A stretch of 64,000 nt of DNA from CAIYZT01 sp031385445 (GTDB lineage: Bacteria > Pseudomonadota > Alphaproteobacteria > Rhodobacterales > Rhodobacteraceae). The notes under the pieces are model-generated. The model did not search any database, was not told where the DNA came from, and saw nothing but the letters and a program-made list of their open reading frames with translations. A program made the translations under genes and the position numbers. Numbering within the stretch: the first letter of the stretch is position 1; each line of letters starts with the position of its first letter. The stretch is taken from contig JANNBM010000021.1 of NCBI GenBank assembly GCA_031385445.1, positions 1 through 64,000 of the forward strand, given 5' to 3'. Shown piece by piece: positions 9,371 to 18,514 of this stretch.

Positions 9371-10585
9371 ATGACCAAAATCAAGGTGGCGAACCCCGTT
9401 GTTGAACTCGACGGCGACGAGATGACCCGGATCATCTGGGATTTCATCAAGCAAAAGCTGATCCTGCCCTATCTGGATATCGACCTGAAATACTATGATC
9501 TGGGCATCGAAGAGCGGGACCGCACCAACGATCAGATCACCATCGACAGCGCCGAGGCGATCAGAAAGTACGGCGTGGGCGTGAAATGCGCGACGATTAC
9601 GCCCGATGAACAGCGGGTCGAAGAGTTTGGCCTGAAACAGATGTGGAAATCGCCCAACGGCACGATCCGCAACATCCTTGGAGGCGTGATTTTCCGCGAG
9701 CCGATCATCTGCCGCAACGTGCCGCGTCTGGTGCCGGGCTGGACCAAGCCGATCGTGGTGGGTCGTCATGCGTTTGGCGATCAGTATAAAGCGACCGATT
9801 TCCGCTTTCCGGGCAAAGGCAAGCTGACGATGAAATTCGTCGGCGAAGACGGCACGACGATTGAACGCGATGTCTTTAACGCGCCCTCTTCGGGTGTGTT
9901 CATGGGCATGTACAATTTGGACGACAGCATCATCGATTTCGCCCGTTCCTCGTTCAACTATGGCCTGCAAAAGGGCTGGCCGGTCTATCTGTCGACCAAA
10001 AACACCATCCTCAAAGCCTATGACGGGCGGTTCAAGGATCTGTTCCAGCAAATATTTGACGCCGAATTTGCCGATCAATTCAAAGCCATGGGCATCACTT
10101 ATGAGCATCGATTGATCGACGACATGGTGGCATCGGCAATGAAATGGTCGGGCGGCTATATCTGGGCGTGCAAAAACTACGACGGAGATGTGCAGTCGGA
10201 TACGGTGGCCCAAGGGTTCGGCTCGCTTGGCCTGATGACCTCGATTTTGTTGACGCCCGATGGAAAAACGGTTGAGGCGGAGGCGGCGCATGGCACCGTC
10301 ACGCGGCACTTTCGTGAGCATCAAAAGGGCAAGGCGACCTCGACCAATTCGGTGGCCTCGATCTATGCCTGGACGGGCGGGTTAAAGCACCGCGCTGTGC
10401 TGGACGACAACGCAGCGCTGATGCGTTTTGCGACGACCTTGGAAAAGGTGACGGTAGACACGGTCGAAGACGGCTGGATGACCAAGGATCTGGCGCTGCT
10501 CGTCGGCCCCGATCAGAAATGGCTGACCACGATGGGCTATCTTGAAAAGGTCGACGAATATCTGAACAAGGCGCTCGTCGGGTAA
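9371..10585 (+). CDS. icd: NADP-dependent isocitrate dehydrogenase
   Basis: Catalyses oxidative decarboxylation of isocitrate to 2-oxoglutarate in the TCA cycle. The 404-residue sequence is the dimeric, eukaryote-like type: DGDEMTRIIWDFIKQKLI at the N-terminus, WKSPNGTIRNILGGVIFREP for the substrate loop, and EAAHGTVTRHFREHQKG for the NADP-binding region. This differs from the E. coli enzyme type and is usual in alphaproteobacteria. It has its own 95-base upstream gap and is closed by a strong hairpin terminator. Confidence 0.97.
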   Translation: MTKIKVANPVVELDGDEMTRIIWDFIKQKLILPYLDIDLKYYDLGIEERDRTNDQITIDSAEAIRKYGVGVKCATITPDEQRVEEFGLKQMWKSPNGTIRNILGGVIFREPIICRNVPRLVPGWTKPIVVGRHAFGDQYKATDFRFPGKGKLTMKFVGEDGTTIERDVFNAPSSGVFMGMYNLDDSIIDFARSSFNYGLQKGWPVYLSTKNTILKAYDGRFKDLFQQIFDAEFADQFKAMGITYEHRLIDDMVASAMKWSGGYIWACKNYDGDVQSDTVAQGFGSLGLMTSILLTPDGKTVEAEAAHGTVTRHFREHQKGKATSTNSVASIYAWTGGLKHRAVLDDNAALMRFATTLEKVTVDTVEDGWMTKDLALLVGPDQKWLTTMGYLEKVDEYLNKALVG

Positions 10586-10615
10586 AAAATGGGCCGGGGT
10601 AAACCCGGCCCTTTT
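10584..10615. terminator. bidirectional intrinsic terminator between icd and the FkbM gene
   Basis: Perfect 8-bp stem GGGCCGGG/CCCGGCCC with a 5-base loop (10591-10611), followed by TTTT on the plus strand and preceded by AAAAAA, which gives a T-run on the minus strand. It can serve both convergent genes. Confidence 0.85.
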
Positions 10616-10632
10616 CGGTCGCACCGGCGGCT

Positions 10633-11469
10633 TCAGACCCTGAACAAAAAGTCGTTCGGGCCGAGCTTTTCGGCCTTGTACCCAAACCGGCCCAAAAACG
10701 CCGCCGTTTCGGCATAGGCGCGGTCTTTTTCCAGAATCTCGACCCAAAGCGCGGGCTTGCGGGCATCCAGAACGCCCTCTGCCCCCTTAAGAACCTCGCC
10801 CTGCATGCCTTCGACGTCAATCTTGATCAGGTCCAGCGCCGCAAGGTCATCGGCCGAGATCACATCGTCCAGCGCAAACATCGGCACGGTGCCATCTACC
10901 GCCGGCTCAAACGCCGTGCCGCCCAGATTGCGCGAGTTGAACCGGGCAATCCGGCCATTGCCGGTGACCGCACCAACCATGCAATTATAGGCGGTCGCGT
11001 GGTTCGACAGCCCGTTCAGATCAATGTTGGTGGTCAGCGTGGCATAGCAAACCGGCTGCGGTTCAAAGCACAAAACCCGGCCAACACCCATCATCTTGCC
11101 GAAATAAACCGTGTGATTACCGATGTTGGCACCGATGTCGCACACGGTGCTGGCCGGATCGACAAGCATCATGCCGTGGATCATCGCCAGCAGCTTTGCC
11201 TCGAAAAACGTATGGGTGCGCAGGATCACGCGCTGCACATAATCATCCTGCGCCTCGGGAAGGGACATGACGATTTGCTGGCCATCAGCAGTGAAAAACC
11301 GCAGGATATGCCCCGGCTCCAAAAGACTGACGCGTTGCAGATGCACCTGATCGTCGGCCAGTTTGATCAGCTGATCCAGTTTGCGCGACAGCCCGTTCAT
11401 CGCTTCTGTCATCTCGGAGGGAGCCTGCGCGTTCACGATGCTGCCAAGCAGCGCTTCTTTCACGTCCAT
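10633..11469 (-). CDS. FkbM family methyltransferase with helical N-terminal extension
   Basis: A 278-residue protein with the FkbM SAM-binding core: VCDIGANIGNHTVYFGKMM, VLCFEPQP and LIKIDVEGMQGEVLKGAEG. Before the core lies an extension of about 55 residues containing a likely coiled coil (MTEAMNGLSRKLDQLIKLAD), not seen in the shorter FkbM protein of the suf operon. The start MDVKEALLG follows an AGG ribosome binding site six bases upstream. The gene is isolated between the icd terminator and the typA leader, so no operon context indicates the substrate. It is likely an O-methyltransferase. Confidence 0.85.
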   Translation of the reverse strand: MDVKEALLGSIVNAQAPSEMTEAMNGLSRKLDQLIKLADDQVHLQRVSLLEPGHILRFFTADGQQIVMSLPEAQDDYVQRVILRTHTFFEAKLLAMIHGMMLVDPASTVCDIGANIGNHTVYFGKMMGVGRVLCFEPQPVCYATLTTNIDLNGLSNHATAYNCMVGAVTGNGRIARFNSRNLGGTAFEPAVDGTVPMFALDDVISADDLAALDLIKIDVEGMQGEVLKGAEGVLDARKPALWVEILEKDRAYAETAAFLGRFGYKAEKLGPNDFLFRV

Positions 11470-11701
11470 TTTTTGCCTCGACTTTTCTTGTTTTGCCAAA
11501 CTCTTGCACAATGGCCCATCCAGGCAAGCCAAATCACGCATTTATCCAAACTTGGGCCGGATATCTGGCAAAGCCGACACAAAACCACAGGCAAAAGCGT
11601 CAATCCCGGCCTATTGCCGCCCTTTGAACGCTGGCACTGGCGCAGGGCGGGGAAACCCTGTAAGCCCCGGAAAAATTCGCTTTAGGAAAGAGACCCTCCC
11701 G

Positions 11702-13519
11702 ATGGAGCTTCGCAACATCGCCATCATCGCGCATGTCGACCATGGCAAAACCACGCTCGTTGACGAGCTTTTGAAACAGTCGGGCTCGTTCCGTGACAAT
11801 CAGGCCGTTTCCGAACGCGCCATGGACAGCAATGATATCGAGCGCGAGCGCGGCATCACGATTCTGGCCAAGTGCACCTCGCTGGAATGGCATGGCGCGC
11901 GGATCAACATCGTCGACACACCCGGCCACGCCGATTTCGGCGGCGAGGTGGAGCGGATCCTGTCCATGGTGGACGGGGTGGTTCTGCTCGTGGACGCCGC
12001 CGAAGGGCCGATGCCGCAGACCAAATTCGTGACGGCCAAAGCGCTGGCGCTGGGGCTGCGCCCGATCGTGGTGCTGAACAAGGTGGACAAGCCGGACGCG
12101 GAACCGTCGCGCGCGCTGAACGAGGTGTTCGATCTTTTCGCCAATCTGGGCGCTGACGATGATCAGTTGGATTTCCCGGTGCTTTACGCTTCTGGCCGGT
12201 CGGGCTGGGCCGATGTTGGGCTGGACGGGCCGCGCAAGGATCTGGGCGCGCTGTATGATCTGGTGCTGAAACACGTGCCCGCGCCGTCACAAATCGCGCG
12301 CCGGGCCGAGCCGTTTCAGATGCTGGCGACCACCTTGTCGGCCGATCCGTTCATTGGCCGCATTTTGACCGGGCGCGTCGAAGCGGGCACTTTGCGCGCA
12401 GGTGAAACGATCAAGGCGATCAGCCGCGACGGCGAAAAGATTGAACAGTTCCGCGTGTCGAAAGTTCTGGCGTTTCGCGGCCTCAATCAGGTGGCGATTG
12501 ACGCTGCCGAGGCGGGTGACATCGTAACGCTGGCCGGAATGTCGAAGGCGACGGTTGCCGATACGCTGTGCGCTTTGGAAATCGACGTGGCTCTGCCCGC
12601 GCAACCGATTGATCCGCCGACCATTTCGGTCACGTTCGGCATCAACGACTCGCCCCTTGCCGGCAAAGAAGGCAACAAGGTGCAAAGCCGCATCATCCGC
12701 GAGCGTTTGATGAAAGAGGCCGAGATCAACGTTGCGATCAAGGTGTCGGACACGCCAAGCGGCGACGCTTTCGAAGTGGCGGGCCGGGGCGAATTGCAAA
12801 TGGGCGTGTTGATCGAAAACATGCGCCGCGAGGGATTCGAGCTGTCAATCTCGCGTCCGCGCGTGTTGTTCCGGGATATTGACGGCGTCAAATGCGAGCC
12901 GATCGAAGAAGTGACCATCGACGTTGACGATGAATATGCCGGCGCGGTGATCGAAAAACTGACCGGGCCGCGCAAGGGCGATCTGGTGGAAATGAAGCCT
13001 TCGGGCGTCGGCAAAACCCGTCTTATCGCGCATGTCCCCTCACGCGGTTTGATCGGTTATCACGGCCAGTTCATGACCGACACGCGCGGCACCGGGGTTT
13101 TGAACCGGGTGTTCCACGATTGGGCGCCGCACAAGGGCGCGATCGAGGGGCGCCGTCAGGGCGTTCTGATCTCGATGGAAACCGGGATTTCGGTGGCCTA
13201 CGCGATGTGGAAACTCGAAGATCGCGGGCATTTCTTCATCGGCGTACAAGAGCCGGTCTATACAGGAATGATCCTGGGCGAGCATAACCGCGACAACGAT
13301 CTGGAGATCAACCCGCTGAAGGGCAAGCAGTTGACCAACGTGCGCGCCAGCGGCACGGACGAGGCGGTGCGCCTTACGACGCCGGTTAAACTGTCGCTGG
13401 AACAGTGCATTTCCTATATCGATGATGACGAACTGGTCGAAGTGACGCCGAAATCGGTGCGGATGCGCAAACGATACCTTGATCCGCATGAGCGAAAGAG
13501 GAACAAGAACAAAGACTGA
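11702..13519 (+). CDS. typA: ribosome-associated translational GTPase TypA/BipA
   Basis: A 605-residue GTPase related to EF-G that aids ribosome assembly and stress or cold adaptation. The P-loop AHVDHGKTT lies at residues 10-18, ERERGITI is the switch I region, DTPGHADFGGEVERIL the G3 motif and LNKVDKPDA the G4 motif. The C-terminal part contains ETGISVAYAMWKLEDRG, typical of BipA. The open frame extends over 100 codons upstream but MELRNIAIIAHVDHGK is the conserved start. An AGGAAAGAG site precedes it. Confidence 0.97.
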   Translation: MELRNIAIIAHVDHGKTTLVDELLKQSGSFRDNQAVSERAMDSNDIERERGITILAKCTSLEWHGARINIVDTPGHADFGGEVERILSMVDGVVLLVDAAEGPMPQTKFVTAKALALGLRPIVVLNKVDKPDAEPSRALNEVFDLFANLGADDDQLDFPVLYASGRSGWADVGLDGPRKDLGALYDLVLKHVPAPSQIARRAEPFQMLATTLSADPFIGRILTGRVEAGTLRAGETIKAISRDGEKIEQFRVSKVLAFRGLNQVAIDAAEAGDIVTLAGMSKATVADTLCALEIDVALPAQPIDPPTISVTFGINDSPLAGKEGNKVQSRIIRERLMKEAEINVAIKVSDTPSGDAFEVAGRGELQMGVLIENMRREGFELSISRPRVLFRDIDGVKCEPIEEVTIDVDDEYAGAVIEKLTGPRKGDLVEMKPSGVGKTRLIAHVPSRGLIGYHGQFMTDTRGTGVLNRVFHDWAPHKGAIEGRRQGVLISMETGISVAYAMWKLEDRGHFFIGVQEPVYTGMILGEHNRDNDLEINPLKGKQLTNVRASGTDEAVRLTTPVKLSLEQCISYIDDDELVEVTPKSVRMRKRYLDPHERKRNKNKD

Positions 13520-13528
13520 TAAATGAAT

Positions 13529-13554
13529 AAAAACCGCTCCTTGGGGCGGTTTTT
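13529..13554. terminator. intrinsic terminator between typA and the DUF1330 gene
   Basis: AAAAACCGC/GCGGTTTTT stem with an 8-base loop; T-runs on both strands make it usable for both convergent genes. Confidence 0.85.
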
Positions 13555-13585
13555 TAATGCGATACCTTAAGTCAAGGCCGTGCGG

Positions 13586-13879
13586 TTAATGCGCGGCTTC
13601 CTCGACCACCATCAAATCACGCAAAGCCGCGCCGCGCGCATGGCCAAGCGCCTCTTGATAGGCGGCGGAGTGATAACATTCCACCGCCCGTTCCAAACTG
13701 GGAAACCGCGCCACGACGTTTCGGGCGCGGTCATTGCCCTCAAGTTGCACATAACGGCCGCCCCGGGCCAGAAAAACCCCGCCATGGGCCGCAATGGCGA
13801 CCCCGGCAAGCGCGGCATAGCGCCCATAGGCGTCTGCATCAAGCACCTCGACATGTGCGATCCAAAGCGCGGTTGCCAT
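13586..13879 (-). CDS. DUF1330 domain protein
   Basis: A 97-residue protein with the dimeric alpha-beta barrel pattern of DUF1330: an initial strand LWIAHVEVLDADAYGRYAAL, GGVFLARGG, VVARFPSLERAVECYHSAAY. The family has no defined biochemical role. It begins one base after the alaS stop, so it is very likely co-transcribed with alaS, without an obvious functional link. Confidence 0.85.
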   Translation of the reverse strand: MATALWIAHVEVLDADAYGRYAALAGVAIAAHGGVFLARGGRYVQLEGNDRARNVVARFPSLERAVECYHSAAYQEALGHARGAALRDLMVVEEAAH

Positions 13880-13880
13880 A

Positions 13881-16535
13881 TCAGCCGCCGATCACAGCTT
13901 CGGCGGCCTTGATGGCGGCCTGCGCCCCGGCGATATCATTGCCGCCCGCCTGCGCCATATCCGGCCGCCCACCGCCGCCCTTGCCGCCCATGGCCTCGGC
14001 CGCGGCCTTGACCAGATTGACAGCGCTGATCCGAGCGGTCAGATCGGCGGTCACACCCGCCGCCACAGCCGGTTTGCCCCCGGTATCGGCGATCAGCAGC
14101 ACAGCGCCCGACCCGATCTGCGCCTTCAAAACGTCGATCATCGCCGGCAAATCCCTGCCCGAAACGCCTTGCAACACCTGCGCTGCAAATTTCACGCCCG
14201 CAATGTCCCGAACCTCGGGCCCGCCGGATTTGCCGCCCATCGCCAACTCGCGGCGCAACTGCGCCACCTCAGTTTGCAAGGCGCGGCGTTCTTCCACCAG
14301 CGTTTTGATCCGCTCCACCACCTCGGGCGCAGAGGCTTTCAAAATGCCCGCCGCCTCCATCAATCGCCCATCCTGACCGCGCAAGTGGTCCAGCGCCGCC
14401 TGCCCCGTCAATGCCTCGAACCGGCGCACGCCCGCCGACGACGCGCTTTCGCCCAAGGCCACAAAAGCGCCTATATCCCCGGTGCGCGCCACATGAGTGC
14501 CGCCGCACAGCTCCAGCGAATAGGTGCGCCCCTCCGCGCCTTTGCCCGAACCGTCCTGCAGACCCATCGAAACAACCCGCACCTCGTCGCCATATTTTTC
14601 GCCAAAAAGCGCCTGTGCACCGATGGCGCGGGCGTCGTCCGGGGTCATGATCCGCGTATCAACTGGGGCATTCTGGCGGATATAGGCATTCACCTCGGCC
14701 TCGACCTGCGCAAGATCGGCGCTCGACATCGCGGCGTTATGGCTGAAATCAAAGCGCAAACGGTCGGGCGCGTTCAGGCTGCCTTTTTGCGCAACGTGCG
14801 GTCCAAGCGCGTGCCGCAGCGCTTCGTGCAGCAAGTGGGTCGCGGAATGGTTGGCGCGAATCTGGGCGCGGCGCAGGTGCGACACTTCCAGCTTGGCGGG
14901 TTGGCCGCGCAAAATCGTGCCCTCGGTAACGCGCGCGCCATGGGCGAAAACCCCGGCGGTTTTGCGGGTGTCGGTCACTTCGGCGGTGCCGGTCGCGGTG
15001 CGGATAAAGCCGTGATCGCCGACCTGACCGCCGCTTTCGGCATAAAACGGAGTCTGATTCACCACGATCTGCACCAAAGTGCCGACCTCCGCCGCGCCAA
15101 TCTGCGCGCCGTCCCGCACCAATGTGGTGATTTGCCCTTCGGCAATTTCGGTGTCATAGCCAAGAAATTCACTGACGCCATGCGCTTCGGCGATCTCGAA
15201 CCAGACCTTGGCATCCGCCGTGCCGCCCGCCCCCGACCAGGACGCGCGGGCCTTGGCCTTTTGCGCGTCCATCTCGGCCGAAAAGCCAGCGGTATCAACG
15301 GCGCGGTCGCGTTCACGCAGCACGTCCTGGGTCAGATCGAGCGGGAAGCCGTAGGTGTCATAAAGTTTGAACGCGACAGCGCCGGGCAGATCGGCGCTTG
15401 CGGGCAGCCGGTCCATCTCGTCGTTCAAAAGGCGCAGGCCCCGGTCAAGCGTGGTCTTGAACCGGGTTTCTTCCAGTTTCAGAGTCTCTTCGATCAGGCT
15501 TTGCGCGCGGCCAAGCTCTGGATAAGCCGCGCCCATGCCGCGGACCAGCGCCGGCACCAGTTTGAACATCACCGGATCCTGCGCGCCCAGCATATGGAGG
15601 TGGCGCATCGCGCGGCGCATGATGCGGCGCAAAACATAACCGCGCCCTTCATTCGACGGCATCACCCCATCGGCGATCAAAAATGAGGTTGAACGCAAAT
15701 GGTCGGCGATCACGCGGTGGCTGGTTTTGCCGCGCCCGTCGGGATCAGTCGAGGTGGCATGGGCCGAAGCCTCGATCAGGCTGCGCATCAGGTCGGTGTC
15801 GTAATTGTCGTGTTTGCCCTGCAAAAGCGCGCCGATCCGCTCCAGCCCCATGCCTGTGTCGATCGACTGCATGTCAAGCGGGCGCATCGAGCCGTCTTCG
15901 AACTGCTCGTTTTGCATGAAAACGTTGTTCCAGATCTCGATGAACCGGTCGCCATCCTCATCCGCGCTGCCGGGCGGGCCGCCCCAGATATGCTCGCCGT
16001 GATCATAGAAAATCTCGGTGCACGGACCGCAGGGGCCAGTCGGGCCCATCCGCCAGAAATTGTCATCGGTCGGGATACGGATAATGCGGCTGTCCGGCAG
16101 GCCGGCAACCTTTTTCCAGATGCCCGCAGCCTCGTCATCGGTATGGTAAATGGTGACCAGCAGCTTGTCTTTGTTCAGCCCAAAATCCTTGGTCAGCAGC
16201 TCCCATGCAAAAGCGATGGCCTGATCCTTGAAATAGTCGCCGAACGAGAAATTGCCGAGCATCTCGAAAAACGTATGGTGGCGCGCGGTGTAGCCGACGT
16301 TGTCGAGGTCGTTATGCTTGCCGCCCGCGCGCACGCATTTTTGGGCCGAGGTCGCACGTTTGTAATCGCGGGTTTCGATGCCGGTAAACAGGTTTTTGAA
16401 CTGCACCATGCCGGAATTCGCGAACATCAGGGTCGGATCATTGCGCGGCACCAGTGGGCTGCTGTCCACGACCCGGTGGCCGTTGCGCTTGAAGAAATCA
16501 AGATAAGTCGAACGGATATCGTTAAGCGAGGCCAT
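13881..16535 (-). CDS. alaS: alanyl-tRNA synthetase
   Basis: Class II aminoacyl-tRNA synthetase charging tRNA-Ala, 884 residues (normal length). The start MASLNDIRSTYLDFFKRNGH and SSPLVPRNDPTLMFANSGM are the conserved N-terminal catalytic motifs. The editing domain shows HSATHLLHEAL (first His near residue 562) and CGGTHVARTGD (Cys near 676), the zinc and editing motif. The C-terminal DHHA1 region with Gly-rich GGKGGGGRPDMAQAGG is intact. It precedes a DUF1330 gene. Confidence 0.98.
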   Translation of the reverse strand: MASLNDIRSTYLDFFKRNGHRVVDSSPLVPRNDPTLMFANSGMVQFKNLFTGIETRDYKRATSAQKCVRAGGKHNDLDNVGYTARHHTFFEMLGNFSFGDYFKDQAIAFAWELLTKDFGLNKDKLLVTIYHTDDEAAGIWKKVAGLPDSRIIRIPTDDNFWRMGPTGPCGPCTEIFYDHGEHIWGGPPGSADEDGDRFIEIWNNVFMQNEQFEDGSMRPLDMQSIDTGMGLERIGALLQGKHDNYDTDLMRSLIEASAHATSTDPDGRGKTSHRVIADHLRSTSFLIADGVMPSNEGRGYVLRRIMRRAMRHLHMLGAQDPVMFKLVPALVRGMGAAYPELGRAQSLIEETLKLEETRFKTTLDRGLRLLNDEMDRLPASADLPGAVAFKLYDTYGFPLDLTQDVLRERDRAVDTAGFSAEMDAQKAKARASWSGAGGTADAKVWFEIAEAHGVSEFLGYDTEIAEGQITTLVRDGAQIGAAEVGTLVQIVVNQTPFYAESGGQVGDHGFIRTATGTAEVTDTRKTAGVFAHGARVTEGTILRGQPAKLEVSHLRRAQIRANHSATHLLHEALRHALGPHVAQKGSLNAPDRLRFDFSHNAAMSSADLAQVEAEVNAYIRQNAPVDTRIMTPDDARAIGAQALFGEKYGDEVRVVSMGLQDGSGKGAEGRTYSLELCGGTHVARTGDIGAFVALGESASSAGVRRFEALTGQAALDHLRGQDGRLMEAAGILKASAPEVVERIKTLVEERRALQTEVAQLRRELAMGGKSGGPEVRDIAGVKFAAQVLQGVSGRDLPAMIDVLKAQIGSGAVLLIADTGGKPAVAAGVTADLTARISAVNLVKAAAEAMGGKGGGGRPDMAQAGGNDIAGAQAAIKAAEAVIGG

Positions 16536-16610
16536 GGCCGAAAAACCCTTTGTCTAAGGCGATTTCGCTTCGTTTAGCCCCCTCGCCCGCGCCTGTCCAC
16601 ACCTGACAGC

Positions 16611-16640
16611 GAAAAGGCCGCGGCGGGGTGCCACGGCCTT
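16611..16640 (-). terminator. intrinsic terminator of recA
   Basis: On the minus strand a 10-bp stem AAGGCCGTGG/CCGCGGCCTT (one G-T pair) with a 7-base loop, followed by a short TTTC tail, 25 bases after the recA stop. The T-run is weak. Confidence 0.6.
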
Positions 16641-16664
16641 GATCGTTTGCGCATTCGGGCGGAT

Positions 16665-17732
16665 TTATTCGCCCAGAACGTCTTCAGAACCCGGCTTCAC
16701 CGAAAAGTCCAAGCCATTGGCCGCGCGGATCTTATCCTCGATCTCGATGGCAATGGCGGGATTCGTTTTCAAGAAAGTCTTGGCATTCTCACGGCCCTGA
16801 CCGATCCGTTCATCTTTGAACGAATACCAACTGCCCGACTTTTCGACGACGCCCGCCTTGACGCCAAGATCAACAAGCTCGCCGGTCTTGGAAATTCCCT
16901 CACCATACATGATGTCGAATTCGACTTCTTTGAACGGCGGAGAAACCTTGTTCTTCACGACCTTCACCCGGGTCGAGTTTCCAACCACCTCGTCGCCCGA
17001 TTTGATCGCGCCGATCCGCCGGATATCGAGCCGCACCGAGGCGTAGAATTTCAGCGCATTGCCGCCGGTGGTGGTTTCCGGGCTGCCGAACATCACGCCA
17101 ATCTTCATGCGGATCTGGTTTATGAAAATCACCATGCAGTTGCTGCGCCCGATCGAGGCGGTCAATTTGCGCATCGCCTGGCTCATCAGGCGGGCCTGAG
17201 AGCCCATCTGCATATCGCCCATATCGCCTTCGATTTCCGATTTGGGCACCAAAGCCGCCACCGAATCGATCACGATCAGGCTGACCGCACCCGACCGCAC
17301 CAGCGTATCGACGATTTCAAGCGCCTGCTCGCCAGTATCGGGCTGGCTGATCAGCAGCTCGTTCAAATCAACGCCCAGCTTTTTGGCGTATTGCGGATCC
17401 AGCGCGTGTTCAGCGTCAACAAAGGCGCAAACCCCGCCTTTTTTCTGCTCTTCAGCCACCACATGCAGCGTCAGCGTGGTTTTGCCCGAACTTTCCGGCC
17501 CGTAAATCTCGATAATCCGGCCCTTGGGCAAGCCGCCAATCCCCAGCGCGATGTCCAGACCCAGCGATCCAGTAGAGGTGGCCTCGACATCCATAACCGG
17601 ATTGTCTTGGCCCAGCTTCATGATCGAGCCCTTGCCAAACTGCCGTTCGATCTGCGCCAATGCGCTTTCCAGCGCCTTTGCTTTGTCCATGTCGCGTTTA
17701 TCCTTCAGGTCGAAAAGGTTTGCACCTGCCAT
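16665..17732 (-). CDS. recA: recombinase RecA
   Basis: ATP-dependent strand-exchange protein of homologous recombination and SOS induction. Walker A GPESSGKT occupies residues 78-85, QPDTGEQALEIVDTLVRSG and NQIRMKIGVMFGSPETTTGG (DNA-binding loop L2) are present, and the acidic C-terminus ends SEDVLGE. At 355 residues it is full length. The start MAGANLFDLKDKRDMDKAKA is preferred over an upstream in-frame start. A LexA-type operator and a promoter lie upstream. Confidence 0.98.
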   Translation of the reverse strand: MAGANLFDLKDKRDMDKAKALESALAQIERQFGKGSIMKLGQDNPVMDVEATSTGSLGLDIALGIGGLPKGRIIEIYGPESSGKTTLTLHVVAEEQKKGGVCAFVDAEHALDPQYAKKLGVDLNELLISQPDTGEQALEIVDTLVRSGAVSLIVIDSVAALVPKSEIEGDMGDMQMGSQARLMSQAMRKLTASIGRSNCMVIFINQIRMKIGVMFGSPETTTGGNALKFYASVRLDIRRIGAIKSGDEVVGNSTRVKVVKNKVSPPFKEVEFDIMYGEGISKTGELVDLGVKAGVVEKSGSWYSFKDERIGQGRENAKTFLKTNPAIAIEIEDKIRAANGLDFSVKPGSEDVLGE

Positions 17733-17781
17733 CGTCGGTCCCCTTATTCCACAGCTTTCATCAAGCGGCAATCGCCGGATT

Positions 17782-17796
17782 GTTCATGTCTTGTTC
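17782..17796. promoter_or_regulatory. alphaproteobacterial LexA operator (SOS box) of recA
   Basis: Exact GTTC-N7-GTTC direct repeat 50 bases upstream of the recA ATG. This direct-repeat form is the known LexA target in Rhodobacter and relatives, unlike the palindromic enterobacterial box. It lies just downstream of the predicted -10 element, where LexA would block transcription. Confidence 0.85.
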
Positions 17797-17801
17797 TCGT
17801 C

Positions 17802-17830
17802 TTTATGGGTACAAAAAGAGAACAAATCAA
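17802..17830 (-). promoter_or_regulatory. predicted recA promoter
   Basis: Minus-strand TTGATT, 17-base spacer, CATAAA. Each hexamer matches consensus at four positions. The SOS box starts 5 bases past the -10, which supports this placement. Confidence 0.45.
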
Positions 17831-17914
17831 TGAAAATCTTTCCTACCCCGGTATTTCATACTATCCTTAACAAAGCGTATACGGCAAAGGGAGAGGGCCT
17901 CTTTCATAGGGAAA

Positions 17915-18514
17915 ATGATGCTGGTTTTTTCCAAACAGCTTTTGGTGTTTCTGGCCACGCCCAAAACCGCATCAACGGCCATCGAGCAAGCCCTTGGCAG
18001 CCTCGCCACCATCTCGGTGAGCAGCCCAAAGCCGCTGAAACACACTGATGCCACGCTTTTCGCACAGCATTTCAAGCCCTATCTGAACTTGGCCCTTGGT
18101 GCGGAGTTTTCCAGCGCGGCGTTGATCCGGCAACCGCGCGACTGGCTGGGAAGCTGGTACCGCAATCGGCAGCGTGCCGACGAGGATCCTGGCACGTCGA
18201 CCAAAGACGTCAGCTTCGAGCAGTTCGTTCGCCTTGCCTGCGCGCCGTCGCCGCCTGATTTCGCCCGCGTTGGCAGCCAAAAGCAGTTTCTTTGCCCAAA
18301 ACCCGAGCTGCGTGTTGATCATATTTTCCGTTATGATCGGCTTGATCTGTTTGTCCATTTCCTGGAGGAAAAGCTGAATTTCGAAATCGTACTGCCGAGA
18401 TTGAACGTTTCCCCCCCGCGCGCATTGACGCTTTCGCCCGAAGCGGAAATCCTGATCGAAACTGTTTTTGCCGAGGATTTCGACCTTTACCGTTCCATCG
18501 AATCCGTTGGCTAA
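17915..18514 (+). CDS. sulfotransferase family protein
   Basis: A 199-residue protein with the two PAPS-binding signatures of sulfotransferases: ATPKTASTAIEQAL (5'-phosphosulfate loop, residues 14-27) and ALIRQPRDWLGSWYRNRQ (3'-phosphate site, Arg72 and Ser80). It is short for the superfamily but resembles the compact bacterial members acting on carbohydrates or unknown acceptors. Two ATGs are adjacent, preceded by AGGGAAA. It diverges from recA and its stop overlaps the end of cckA by 4 bases tail to tail. The acceptor cannot be predicted. Confidence 0.72.
   Translation: MMLVFSKQLLVFLATPKTASTAIEQALGSLATISVSSPKPLKHTDATLFAQHFKPYLNLALGAEFSSAALIRQPRDWLGSWYRNRQRADEDPGTSTKDVSFEQFVRLACAPSPPDFARVGSQKQFLCPKPELRVDHIFRYDRLDLFVHFLEEKLNFEIVLPRLNVSPPRALTLSPEAEILIETVFAEDFDLYRSIESVG

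Noticed and set aside
8513..10324. A 603-codon open frame on the minus strand covering the HD-domain gene and icd
   Set aside because: It lies antisense to icd and the HD-domain gene, which have clear family motifs. High GC makes long antisense frames common. Its translation has no recognisable domain.
14169..15686. A 505-codon plus-strand frame inside alaS
   Set aside because: It is antisense to an intact alanyl-tRNA synthetase and shows biased, domain-free composition.
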